The translations under genes were made by a program, and so were the position numbers. The notes beneath the pieces are model-generated. The model was given only the letters and a program-made list of their open reading frames with translations. It was not told where the DNA came from and searched no databases. Below, one piece after another: positions 1 to 8,808 of a DNA stretch of 64,000 nucleotides (position 1 is its first letter; the number at the start of each line of letters is the position of its first letter). The stretch is from assembly GCA_965223305.1 (NCBI GenBank), contig CBDCWT010000079.1:186001-250000 (forward strand), written 5' to 3'. This DNA comes from CBDCWT01 sp965223305 (GTDB lineage: Bacteria; Planctomycetota; Planctomycetia; Pirellulales; Pirellulaceae).

Positions 1-22
1 TGGTCGCTGGGATTCTGCATCG

Positions 23-874
23 TTAGGTCACAATGTCTTTGGGAGATACAGCGTCTTTGGAAGGTTCGGAAGGTATAGTGTCATCGGACGCAGCGTCATC
101 GTTTGTAGAACAGGTTTCTCCGGGCATTGGGTCGGTCGTTGGCGGATCTTGCGAGTCAGAATGTGAGGGACCGTTGTGGTGCTGCGGCACTTCATCGGCA
201 ACGTCGGTTTTCAGTAGGCGCAAACGCAACTCACGGCGAGCACGAAACAGAATCGATTCGACTGCCTTCTCCGTTGCTTCCCAGCGACTAGCGATCTCAC
301 GGACGCTGAGCTTGTCGAGGTACTTCCACTCCAAGGCCTGCCGATGCTGGTCGGACAGCTCATCCATCGCCCGCCGAACTGCAGCTCGCTTCTCGCGCGC
401 TTCTTCGTGTTTCGCTGGGTCGTCTTGTCCGACCGATTCTGCGTTCTGTTTCGCGCCGTCGATCAAATGTCGGACGCGTGCGACCGCTCGGTAATGATCC
501 TGCACTTTGTGGTTGGCAACCGACCGTAGCCAACCACCTGGATTTTCGATGTCGGCAGTCGATTCGTCGGACACCGCTCGAACGAGTGCTAAAACGGTTT
601 CGCTGACGATGTCCTCGGCAAGATGCGAATCGCCATCCACGCGCATGCATACAAACCGCCACACTGACGGCAAGTAGCGATCGCTCAAACACTTGAATGC
701 CGCTGGATCTCGTTCTCGAAGTCGTCTCACGAGATCGGAGTCGTTCAAAATGGCCTCGATATCTCGTTGATTGAAACGGCAGAACCCCCATTCGAATTCG
801 ACCGTCCTGCCATAGGGGTCGCTCGATGCCGCTGGATCACGCAGAAAAAAGTCTGCATCGAGCGATGGTACCAT
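23..874 (-). CDS. ECF-type RNA polymerase sigma-70 factor
   Basis: This 283-residue protein has the two-domain layout of ECF sigma factors. Region 2 lies at about residues 58-125 (AFKCLSDRYLPSVWRFV, then the HLAEDIVSETVLALVRAV stretch). A sigma-70 region 4 helix-turn-helix lies at about 168-220 (LSDQHRQALEWKYL, then VREIASRW and AVESILFRARREL). It would direct RNA polymerase core to a specific promoter set. Two extensions are unusual: about 45 residues before region 2, and a low-complexity acidic tail of about 60 residues (rich in D, S, P, T) after region 4, of the kind seen in planctomycete ECF factors. The ATG at 874 has no clear ribosome-binding site, so a later start is possible. The partner anti-sigma or kinase gene would lie before base 23, outside the window. 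Regulon unknown. Confidence 0.9.
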   Translation of the reverse strand: MVPSLDADFFLRDPAASSDPYGRTVEFEWGFCRFNQRDIEAILNDSDLVRRLRERDPAAFKCLSDRYLPSVWRFVCMRVDGDSHLAEDIVSETVLALVRAVSDESTADIENPGGWLRSVANHKVQDHYRAVARVRHLIDGAKQNAESVGQDDPAKHEEAREKRAAVRRAMDELSDQHRQALEWKYLDKLSVREIASRWEATEKAVESILFRARRELRLRLLKTDVADEVPQHHNGPSHSDSQDPPTTDPMPGETCSTNDDAASDDTIPSEPSKDAVSPKDIVT

Positions 875-1181
875 GGGGAGACTGAGCGAACAGTCAGGGT
901 GACGAGGAAGGACGTGAAGGATTGTTCGGAGAATTCGTGCGTGAACTTTGAGGCTGGGGCGACACGTAGGGCGGAGGGGTGCGCGCCCCTGCGAGCACGT
1001 TTCTCAAACACGAGTGGAGTCGCTCTTATATCCGGCCACACAGCTGTCGTAGGGGGCAGCATGCTGAGGACCTTAGTTAGCTTCGATCGCCGTAGAAGCA
1101 TCGTTTTTCTTGAAGCCCGCTGAGAGCCTTGTTTGAATGATCTCGCGATACTCGACTACCGGGACGATTGGAAAGAACAAG
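875..1181. other. Divergent intergenic region between the sigma gene and the DUF1583-type gene
   Basis: About 300 bases between two divergently transcribed genes, so promoters for both are expected here. Seen: a short GC hairpin (AGGGG, six-base loop, CCCCT) at 975-990. No convincing -35/-10 pair and no coding frame were identified. Confidence 0.4.
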
Positions 1182-4100
1182 ATGGAGTGGCTCGAACACA
1201 GCGGTCCGGTAGCGGCCTCTGCTTGTCATCTTCTGCCCTTGCCGCAACGATGGCAGCAGTTCTTTCTTTCCATATGCGTCGTTCTATCGCTATCCGCGCA
1301 AGCCGAGTCACAGCAACCAGCCGAGACGATAGCACCGCGTGGGTTGCTAAACGCAGTTGATCTGAAGAGCGCAGCCCGTCAGAGCTTTGAGCACGGTGAT
1401 TTCGTGCAGGCCGGCGAGCGATTAGCATCGCTACTCGATCTCTATCGCCGGTCCACTCAGGGGGATCCTTACCAGTGGCTCGACCGGTTGGCTGAAGTCT
1501 CGCTAGAGTATCTTCGGGCCGGCGAACTCGGAGATGCGTTGAAGGTTCTGGGTGAGGCAGCGGATTTGAACCTGCCTTTCAAAGAAGGTCGGGGCATTGG
1601 TCTCGTGAGCGCGGCCGGAGGTTTACATCGACGGCTAGCTCGAATGGACCCGGGAGAGCGATTCGAGTTGCTGTATGAGTGGAGCATGCCAACCGAGACG
1701 CGTCGGACGGTGCGTGTGTTGACGTCGATCACCCCGACAGACGCTCCGCCACCTGTGTTTGCTCGCGCGCTGGGGGAACGCGCTCGCCGTTCGGCGTTTG
1801 CGGTCGCCGAGATCGGCGGGCTGCGTGGGCTATTCTGCTCAGCGTGGGAACTCGTCGCCGCGGCTAACGATGCCGGAAACTTGCGGCGGCTTAAATCGGA
1901 ATTGTCACAACTTGTGAATGAGGATGTCCCGAACGCTCGGTTCTCGCTAATGCTGGCCAGGATCGTTGAAACGCGACGACCGGATCAAGAGTTGGCCAAG
2001 GAAATCGCTGAGTTTCACAGACCTGAGCGGTCTCATGCCAAGATGGTTTTCGCAGCCGCGTGCCTATCGCATGAGTGGTCGCAAGCGATAGGCGAGAGAA
2101 TTCTGAAGACAGAATTGGAGCAGACGGACGGCCCCGAGTCGTTGCTGATGCGCCCTTTTCTCCGGTATGCGCATGCGACGGCGATTCGACGACGCCATCG
2201 AGAGGCGAGCCCTGAAGTTCTCAGCTCGGATCTGGAACTATGGGTTCCGAGCAGCCCCAGGCAAGCGTGGCCCCGTCTCCAGGGAAGTGTCCGATCGGTC
2301 TGGCTTGCACACCAAGATCACATTTTGCACCAGACCGGCCCTCGCAGTGACTACTTGTTCTTCAAATACCCGCTGACCGGCGAATTCGAGTTTGCTTGCG
2401 ATACCCAAATCGGCGGTACGGGTGGTAGCGACGGATGTGTTGCCTATGGCGGCCTGGGATACGAAGTCTGGGCGGCCCGCTCTCTTGCCAGAGTTTGGAA
2501 TGTGAATCTCCAAAAAGTCACCGAATTCCCTTGTCCCTTCGTTCACAACCATCCAATCCCAACCTTTAATCACTTCACGCTCAAGTCGACGGCCGACGGA
2601 GTCACTTTCGGTGCCAACGGGCACCAAACTTGGACTGACCAGTCAAAGGGTCCCACCAGTCCCTGGATAGGGCTGCACTCATGGGGTGAACGAGTGCCTA
2701 TCTTTCGGAATCTCCGTATCAGCGGCAATCCGATCATCCCCCGCGAAGTAAAGATGTCCGACGGCGCCTCGCTGCGAGGTTGGGTAGCAAACTACTACGG
2801 CGAGAAAACTCCGCAAGCAGGACCAGTGCAGGTTGACTCGCAGGCGTTCTTCAGGCGGATGACGACCGGCTACGATTGGTCGGCGGCGGGAGGTGTGATT
2901 CACGGTGCCAAACGCGCTGCGTCAACTGGCGACGTTGCACAGAGCCGGTTGTACTACTTGCGTCCACTGCAGAACGGCGAGTCGATCAGTTACGAGTTTG
3001 AGTACGATCCCGGCCAACTGGAAGTGCATCCGACTCTGGGACAATTGGCGTTCCTAATAGAGCCTAGTGGGGTGCGATTGCATTGGATGACCAGTGGAGA
3101 CCAGGAATGGACGGGACTCGCGGAAGATAATGCTCTGATCGAGCCGCTCAATCGACGTGGCCCCAAACCGTTGCCGTTGGTGCCCGGCGATTGGAACCGT
3201 GTCACGCTTGGTCTCGAGACGGACACAGTTACCCTGTCGCTGAACAATACGCAGATATATACGCGGAAGATCGATTCGGAAAATGAGCGGACGTTTGGCT
3301 TCTATCACGATAAAAACCGATCCGCAGTACGAGTTCGCCACGTTGTCATGCGCGGCGATTGGCCAGAGCAACTGACGGACGAGCAACTAAACAACTTGGC
3401 TGCTGTTGCAGATGCGGAACGATCCGATGCCGACCGTCGCGTGCTGGGTGCGATCTTCGACGATCAACATGTGCATGGTTCGGTATTAGCTGTGCATCAA
3501 CACGCTGCACAGCTGCCGGCCGACCAGAGGTATGCGTTTCTGTCGGATTGGGTGCTGCCCGGCCCGGCGCACGACACGCTGCGGTTAGCGCTGGACTTCA
3601 CGCCCACGAATCCCGCTCCGCCGTTGGCTGACAAAGGGCTCGTGCTGCAGCCGGCGCAGGCGCGAGCTACGACCGGTGGCGACTTAGTTTCTCCGGCCCT
3701 GGACCTTGTGGCAGTGGCTAAGGAGCTAAGCATCCTTGACGAGTTGCGCGAGCGGGTCGTCGCGATTCAGGTCACTGACGATGGGCAGCAGCGTCGGTCT
3801 CAACTGTCGATGCTCGCACTGGTCGATATTGCCGCTGGCGATCTTGCCAAGGCGGCACAAACGCTCGACGAGTTGGCGGCGAGTGTTGCCGCGAGCGACT
3901 CGGTGACGTTTGCCGCCCGTTGGCCTGAGACTTTGGCGATTTGGGGAGCGGCTCGATTCGCCCAAACGCGTGAGGCGGTTCGAGATATGGCGTTCCGAAT
4001 CTCCGTCAATCAAGTCAGGAAACGGCGTAAGAGTGGCTATGAAGCGTGGGACCAACAGATGCGCGCGTTGGCGAGTCGCGTCGCCTACTACGACTTGCTG

Positions 4101-6668
4101 GAAACTGCGGCGGCGCTGCCTGCCGGTCCGACGGGCCGTTTGGATGGCCGATTGCCACTCCGTAACTGGGTTCCCACCAGCCGGGAAACGATGCGGACTC
4201 GTGGCCAGGGCTTTCCACAGGCTCAGTGGACGCTGACGGCACCCGCGACCATCGAGAACGTCGCGAGTCATCACGAAGACTATCTTTTCTACCGCATCCC
4301 GATGCGAGGCAACTTCGAAGTTGAATGCGACGTGCCTGCCTTCGGCTACCGAACGATGACCTTGTGGGTAGCAGGCAAATGGGTCGGTCCCGCCTACACA
4401 CTGCGCGATGTTACTATTGGAAACTTCCGAAGATCGCAGAAAGCTCCGCTCGATCCGCCGATGCATAAACCGCGCAAGTGGATTCGTTATCGGGCGGTGG
4501 TCCGTGATGGCGTTTGTACGACGTACGCCAACGGCCGCCAGATTCAAGAGCGTGCGTTGGAGGCCGAGCACGATCCATGGCTTGCGGTGCGAAGTCCCCA
4601 CACCGCGAACGGAGCCGTTCGTAACTTGCGCGTCAGCGGGAATCCAGAGATTCCAACTGAGGTAAGACTCACCGCCAACGCCGAATTGCCGGGTTGGCTA
4701 CCGATTAACGAAGGCTATCGAGTTGGGCGAAACCGAAATTGGCAACCGCTCGGTGACTTCAGCAATGGTGGCGGTATTCGTGGAAGACGCTCGCGCGCTC
4801 TTGCTGGGGCCGATCGGGAGACGTTGCTCCGCTATCACCGTCCAATGGTCGAGGACGGGACGATCGAGTACGAGTTTTACTATCGTGCCGGGCAGATGCA
4901 CGTACATCCGGCGCTCGACCGGTTGGCGTTCATGCTGCAACCGGATGGTGTCTACGTGCACTGGGTCACGGACGGGAAGTTCGATCGCACTGAACTCGCT
5001 CCTGACAATCTATTCGATGAGCCCCAGAACCGTCGCGGCAGCGAGACGCTGCCGTTGAAGGCTGACACCTGGAACCGGCTGCAGCTCTCGCTGTCTGGGG
5101 ATATTGTCGAGCTGAAACTAAATGACGAGCTGATTTATGAGCGCGAACTTGAGCTGACCAATCAGCGCACTTTTGGGTTATTCCACTACGAGGACCGCAC
5201 CGTCGCTCAGGTGCGCAACGTTGTCTGGCGAGGCGACTGGCCTCGCGAGTTGCCAGCGGTTTCCGACCAGGAGCTTGCCGGTGGGGGCGCGGATTTCCTC
5301 GACGAATCACTCGACGAGTTGACCGCTGTATTCCACCATGACTTCGCTCAAGATGGCCTGCCAATGGAACGATTCCGTCTGGATAGCGGCAATCTCGCCG
5401 ACCTCGACGCGGGACGAGATGGGGTGCGAGTCACGCGCTTTGGCGGAAAGGGCTATAACGACAGCGCATTGGTTCCGCGGCTGACCATCCATGGTGATTT
5501 CGACATTAGCGCCGCTTTCGACCACTTCGAGCCCAATCCTACCGTTGGGGGTAGCAGCGGGGTGTTGTTAAGGGCGTTTCTGGACAGTGCCAAGTCGAAT
5601 GAATGCCTCATCTTTCGGCGACACTTGTGGCGCCGCACTGGGACCCAGCCCGTAGTGCAAGGTTCGTACTCCGCGCGCGAAGTCGGCGGCACGAGGCGGT
5701 CAAGGTTTGCCGCGCAAGTAGTTGAAGCTCGGGGTGGTAGGCTGCGTCTGGCGCGTCGCGGCGATACCGTCTACTTTCTGTTTGCGGAAAACGACTCGCC
5801 GCACTTCCGGCTCTTCGGAACTCAGATTGCAGAGAAAGACGACATTCGCCTCTTGCGGCTCTTAACTCAAACTCAAGGGAACGGCGTAACGCAAGTCGTG
5901 TGGAAGAGCCTCACGATTCGCGCTAACAGACTCTCAGGCTTGGCGCTGCAGGATCAAGCCAAGTTCGTTGCCACCTTGAACAGGCAGCGCGACGAATACC
6001 CACACCGCTTCTCCCACGACTTTGACAAAGACGCGTTCGGTCCGGACCGCTTCAATTCGTGGGGCCTATTCCAACCGTCCGGCGAGAGCGGCATCCGCAT
6101 GATCTCGATCGGAACTGACAGGTGGACGTCGTCGGGCTTCAATACGCGCCTGGGAGTAAAGGGCGGCTTTGATGTCTCGGTCATGTTTGACAGGCTCGAA
6201 CTCGCCAGACCGAAAGAGAAGTTGAGTTCTACCATCAACCTGCAAGTCCGATTTTCAGATGCGGCCAAAACTCAGGCCAACATTGTTGTTGTGCAGCGCA
6301 TTGATCGGGATCGCCAAATCTACGCGGAAATACGGGGTGACGCGAAAGGCAGGACGTACCGCCGGATGGGTATGACTCCGGTCGAGGATGTGGAGAAGTT
6401 GCGGCTCGTTCGACGCGGCAAGCAGCTCTCGTTTCTCTACCGAGAGAAAGACTTGAACCATGACCAGACGCTGGCACAGTGCGACTTCAATGATCTGCCG
6501 ATTCGCAGTGGCAGAGTTCGCATGTTGCTGCACACGGGTGGTGATGGGCGGCAGTCGCAAGTTCTGCTGAGAAGGCTTGATGTCCGAGGCGAGACAATCA
6601 CGCCGAATCCTGCCAACACATTCAAGGCGCCAGGTCTGTTGAAGTCGTTGCTCAACCCGTTCGAGTGA
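1182..6668 (+). CDS. Giant exported protein with duplicated DUF1581/DUF1583-type beta-sandwich modules
   Basis: I placed the start at ATG 1182, not at the in-frame ATG 1137, because GGAAAG lies 6-7 bases upstream and the resulting N-terminus has a signal peptide (hydrophobic FFLSICVVLSLSAQA, cleavage near residue 45). The 1,828-residue product has an alpha-helical TPR-like N-terminal part (to about 340). A beta-rich module follows at about 350-735 and again at about 985-1355; both copies contain FxFACD/FEVECD, RNLRxSGNPxIP, a LHWMTSGD/VHWVTDGK turn, and ERTFGFYHxxxR or QRTFGLFHYEDR. Two further related sandwiches occupy about 1380-1590 and 1600-1820. These patterns match Rhodopirellula DUF1581/DUF1583 proteins, whose function is unknown. 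Carbohydrate or surface binding is plausible from the laminin-G-like fold impression, but this is inference. Confidence 0.85.
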   Translation: MEWLEHSGPVAASACHLLPLPQRWQQFFLSICVVLSLSAQAESQQPAETIAPRGLLNAVDLKSAARQSFEHGDFVQAGERLASLLDLYRRSTQGDPYQWLDRLAEVSLEYLRAGELGDALKVLGEAADLNLPFKEGRGIGLVSAAGGLHRRLARMDPGERFELLYEWSMPTETRRTVRVLTSITPTDAPPPVFARALGERARRSAFAVAEIGGLRGLFCSAWELVAAANDAGNLRRLKSELSQLVNEDVPNARFSLMLARIVETRRPDQELAKEIAEFHRPERSHAKMVFAAACLSHEWSQAIGERILKTELEQTDGPESLLMRPFLRYAHATAIRRRHREASPEVLSSDLELWVPSSPRQAWPRLQGSVRSVWLAHQDHILHQTGPRSDYLFFKYPLTGEFEFACDTQIGGTGGSDGCVAYGGLGYEVWAARSLARVWNVNLQKVTEFPCPFVHNHPIPTFNHFTLKSTADGVTFGANGHQTWTDQSKGPTSPWIGLHSWGERVPIFRNLRISGNPIIPREVKMSDGASLRGWVANYYGEKTPQAGPVQVDSQAFFRRMTTGYDWSAAGGVIHGAKRAASTGDVAQSRLYYLRPLQNGESISYEFEYDPGQLEVHPTLGQLAFLIEPSGVRLHWMTSGDQEWTGLAEDNALIEPLNRRGPKPLPLVPGDWNRVTLGLETDTVTLSLNNTQIYTRKIDSENERTFGFYHDKNRSAVRVRHVVMRGDWPEQLTDEQLNNLAAVADAERSDADRRVLGAIFDDQHVHGSVLAVHQHAAQLPADQRYAFLSDWVLPGPAHDTLRLALDFTPTNPAPPLADKGLVLQPAQARATTGGDLVSPALDLVAVAKELSILDELRERVVAIQVTDDGQQRRSQLSMLALVDIAAGDLAKAAQTLDELAASVAASDSVTFAARWPETLAIWGAARFAQTREAVRDMAFRISVNQVRKRRKSGYEAWDQQMRALASRVAYYDLLETAAALPAGPTGRLDGRLPLRNWVPTSRETMRTRGQGFPQAQWTLTAPATIENVASHHEDYLFYRIPMRGNFEVECDVPAFGYRTMTLWVAGKWVGPAYTLRDVTIGNFRRSQKAPLDPPMHKPRKWIRYRAVVRDGVCTTYANGRQIQERALEAEHDPWLAVRSPHTANGAVRNLRVSGNPEIPTEVRLTANAELPGWLPINEGYRVGRNRNWQPLGDFSNGGGIRGRRSRALAGADRETLLRYHRPMVEDGTIEYEFYYRAGQMHVHPALDRLAFMLQPDGVYVHWVTDGKFDRTELAPDNLFDEPQNRRGSETLPLKADTWNRLQLSLSGDIVELKLNDELIYERELELTNQRTFGLFHYEDRTVAQVRNVVWRGDWPRELPAVSDQELAGGGADFLDESLDELTAVFHHDFAQDGLPMERFRLDSGNLADLDAGRDGVRVTRFGGKGYNDSALVPRLTIHGDFDISAAFDHFEPNPTVGGSSGVLLRAFLDSAKSNECLIFRRHLWRRTGTQPVVQGSYSAREVGGTRRSRFAAQVVEARGGRLRLARRGDTVYFLFAENDSPHFRLFGTQIAEKDDIRLLRLLTQTQGNGVTQVVWKSLTIRANRLSGLALQDQAKFVATLNRQRDEYPHRFSHDFDKDAFGPDRFNSWGLFQPSGESGIRMISIGTDRWTSSGFNTRLGVKGGFDVSVMFDRLELARPKEKLSSTINLQVRFSDAAKTQANIVVVQRIDRDRQIYAEIRGDAKGRTYRRMGMTPVEDVEKLRLVRRGKQLSFLYREKDLNHDQTLAQCDFNDLPIRSGRVRMLLHTGGDGRQSQVLLRRLDVRGETITPNPANTFKAPGLLKSLLNPFE

Positions 6669-6730
6669 GTGGAAAGAGAGTGACGCTGTTCGAAATCGAA
6701 GTCTGAGTTGTCCCGGAAGGAACGCAAGAA

Positions 6731-7732
6731 ATGCGTGAAACGACACCAAAGTCATCCGCGGCCGTTTTCCTGGCGATTTGCTACTTCGCTGTCGCTGCAC
6801 TCCCCGTCTTTGCTGGCGATGATCAACAGGTCCGCGAAGCTGCCACGCGAGCAGTCCGACTGGTTGAACAAACGTCGGCCCAGTTCCTCAAAACAAGCGA
6901 CTGTTTCACGTGTCATACCCAAACCTTGTCGGCGATGGTTCTCAATGACGCACGGGAAAGAGGATTCGACGTTGACGATCAGAATCTGAAGCGACAGGTC
7001 CAACGCGTGTCCGAGCTACATCGGTTCACCAAGCGTCGAGAACCGGGTAGCGTTCGGGCCGATACGATTGGCTACGGTTTGTGGGCACTTGACATCGGCC
7101 GGCACACCCCGGACCGCATGACCGAAGACATGACTTGGTATCTGCTGAACTATCAGCGGGAGCTGGGGCGTTGGAAAACAACCGTAAATCGACCTCCGAC
7201 CGAAGCCAGCGATTTCACAACGAACTACGTCGCGATCCGCGGGCTGAAACGATACGGCACTGCCGAGCAGAAGGAGGAAATCGCGACGCGAACAGCCGCA
7301 GTCAAGCAGTGGTTGACGACCGCGGTAGTCGTCGACACCGAAGACCAGGTATTTCGTCTGCGGCTCGCGCACGAGTTGAAGGTCGCTACGAACGAAAAAA
7401 CGTTGTTTGTCCAACAACTCCTGAGCGAACAACGCGACAATGGCGGATGGTCGCAAAAAAGGGACATGAAGGCGGATGCGTACGCAACCGGTTCGGTGCT
7501 TGTCGCTCTGCACGAGACGGGTGGGCTGCCCGCTGACCATCCATCCTGGCGACATGGGCTCGAATACCTGGTGCGAACGCAGCAGCCCGATGGCTCGTGG
7601 CACGTGGTGACCCGCAGCACACCGGAACAGGTCTACTTTGAAAGCGGATTCCCGCACGGAAAAGACCAATTCATTTCAGCCTTCGCAACAGGTTGGGCGA
7701 CGGAAGCATTATTGTTGGCGATATCTCCGTAG
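6731..7732 (+). CDS. Exported haem-motif protein with squalene-cyclase-like QW repeats
   Basis: The 333-residue product has a signal peptide (residues 1-28, ending near VFAGD). A single CxxCH c-type haem motif (CFTCH) lies at about residue 57. An alpha/alpha-barrel-like remainder carries two QW-type motifs of the prenyltransferase/squalene-oxidase repeat class (QRDNGGWSQ near 238 and QQPDGSWHV near 286). Planctomycetes have many exported proteins joining a CxxCH motif to such repeats; their substrates are unknown, and a terpene-cyclase role is unlikely because the protein is short and apparently periplasmic. The gene follows the DUF1583-type gene by 62 bases, so the two may be co-transcribed. 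The CxxCH could bind covalent haem or simply be a redox or zinc motif. Confidence 0.8.
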   Translation: MRETTPKSSAAVFLAICYFAVAALPVFAGDDQQVREAATRAVRLVEQTSAQFLKTSDCFTCHTQTLSAMVLNDARERGFDVDDQNLKRQVQRVSELHRFTKRREPGSVRADTIGYGLWALDIGRHTPDRMTEDMTWYLLNYQRELGRWKTTVNRPPTEASDFTTNYVAIRGLKRYGTAEQKEEIATRTAAVKQWLTTAVVVDTEDQVFRLRLAHELKVATNEKTLFVQQLLSEQRDNGGWSQKRDMKADAYATGSVLVALHETGGLPADHPSWRHGLEYLVRTQQPDGSWHVVTRSTPEQVYFESGFPHGKDQFISAFATGWATEALLLAISP

Positions 7733-8223
7733 GCGTACTCTCATCCGCGGATTCCGAATCGACGTCGATGCTAACGCGGAAGCCAGTGAGGGATGAACCA
7801 GGTACCGGTCGAAGCGGGCCAGTCGACCACCAGGTCTCCGACAAAGTTCGCGCCAAGCTGAACGCGACTGTGAAGTGTGATTTCGTCGATAGACCGTTGA
7901 TGGAGGTCGTCGAAGAGTTTGCAAAGCAGTCGGGGTTGGCTTTTGTTCCGGGCCCTGACCTCCGAGGTGTTCGTCAGAACGGCGGCGGCATGGGCGGCAT
8001 GGGCGATTCTATTCCAACGGTTACACTCAGTCTCGGAGCCGTCCCCATTTACACCGCAATGCTTGCCGTTGCGGATACCTACGGGTATTGGTTCGTCATC
8101 CGGGACTACGGTGTTTTAGTAACCGGTAAGCACTACGCGATGACGATAGACGCACCAACAATCCCAAGGAAGACAGGTGTCGGAAGCGGGGCCGGTTTCG
8201 GGGGCGGCGGAGGGATGTTCTGA
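7693..8223 (+). CDS. Small secretin/TonB short N-terminal (STN)-like domain protein
   Basis: This 176-residue frame overlaps the 3' end of the preceding gene by 40 bases, suggesting translational coupling. The central part (about 55-150) has the STN-like pattern: residues starting RPLMEVVEEFAKQSGL, then VTLSLGAVPIYTAMLAVADT and WFVIRDYGVLV, the two beta-alpha-beta units found in secretins and many planctomycete periplasmic proteins. The tail is glycine-rich (GSGAGFGGGGGMF). There is no signal peptide or membrane segment, which is odd for this family. The start is uncertain (ATG 7693 or ATG 7768), and the gene may be an N-terminally truncated relic. Function unknown. Confidence 0.6.
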   Translation: MGDGSIIVGDISVGVLSSADSESTSMLTRKPVRDEPGTGRSGPVDHQVSDKVRAKLNATVKCDFVDRPLMEVVEEFAKQSGLAFVPGPDLRGVRQNGGGMGGMGDSIPTVTLSLGAVPIYTAMLAVADTYGYWFVIRDYGVLVTGKHYAMTIDAPTIPRKTGVGSGAGFGGGGGMF

Positions 8224-8808
8224 TGTCAGCGTCGGTCAGGCACCGGAGTGTGCACCAGTATGAGATTGAATTCGTGCTATTAGCGGCCGCGGAGACACTC
8301 CCTAGCCCGGGTGATGCGCGAGCGATCTGCTGCAATCTCTCGCGACGAACTTCGTGAAACCATCCGGACCAGGCACAGCTGGCGCGTCGAAAGTTTGCGC
8401 ATTCCACCCAAATCTCCGGATTGCTCCGTTTACCTAGGGCCTCTGACGCCCGATCTACGGTAGTTTGGTTGGTCACTTGCCGACAGGGGCGGGCGAGGAC
8501 GCACTCCATTCGGGCCGTCGAAGGTAAGGGGCCTGTCCCAACACCGCTCCAGTCGCTAGAAAGTTAGCGAAGACGAGGAGTCTGTAGAGCTTGGATGCGA
8601 ATGTGACGGGTGGGTAAAGACGCATGGCCGTATCTCGCTTGGCAGCGTAACCTACGGCCCGGGCGGCGCCGCAGTGAGGTTTCCACAATCGTTACACCTC
8701 GAATCCGACCGGCGATATGTCGAGCCAGATTGGGGATTGCTTCGGACTTGCCCAGCGCGCGGGGGCGATTATGTTTAGGACCTTGTTCGTCTATACACTC
8801 TAACCACT
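8224..8808. other. Intergenic region with no confident gene
   Basis: About 585 bases. Frames in it are short and lack homology I recognise. A 50-codon reverse-strand frame at 8473-8625 has a hydrophobic N-terminal stretch resembling a signal peptide, but no good ribosome-binding site. The promoter for the downstream transglutaminase-like gene should lie near the right end. No repeat family found elsewhere in the window was noticed here. Confidence 0.4.

Noticed and set aside
360..791. Long reverse frame inside the sigma-factor gene
   Set aside because: It lies in another frame of a gene with clear sigma domains; its translation is arginine/serine-rich shadow sequence.
8473..8625. 50-codon reverse frame with a signal-peptide-like start
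   Set aside because: No good ribosome-binding site, no recognised family, and one hydrophobic stretch can arise by chance in GC-rich DNA.
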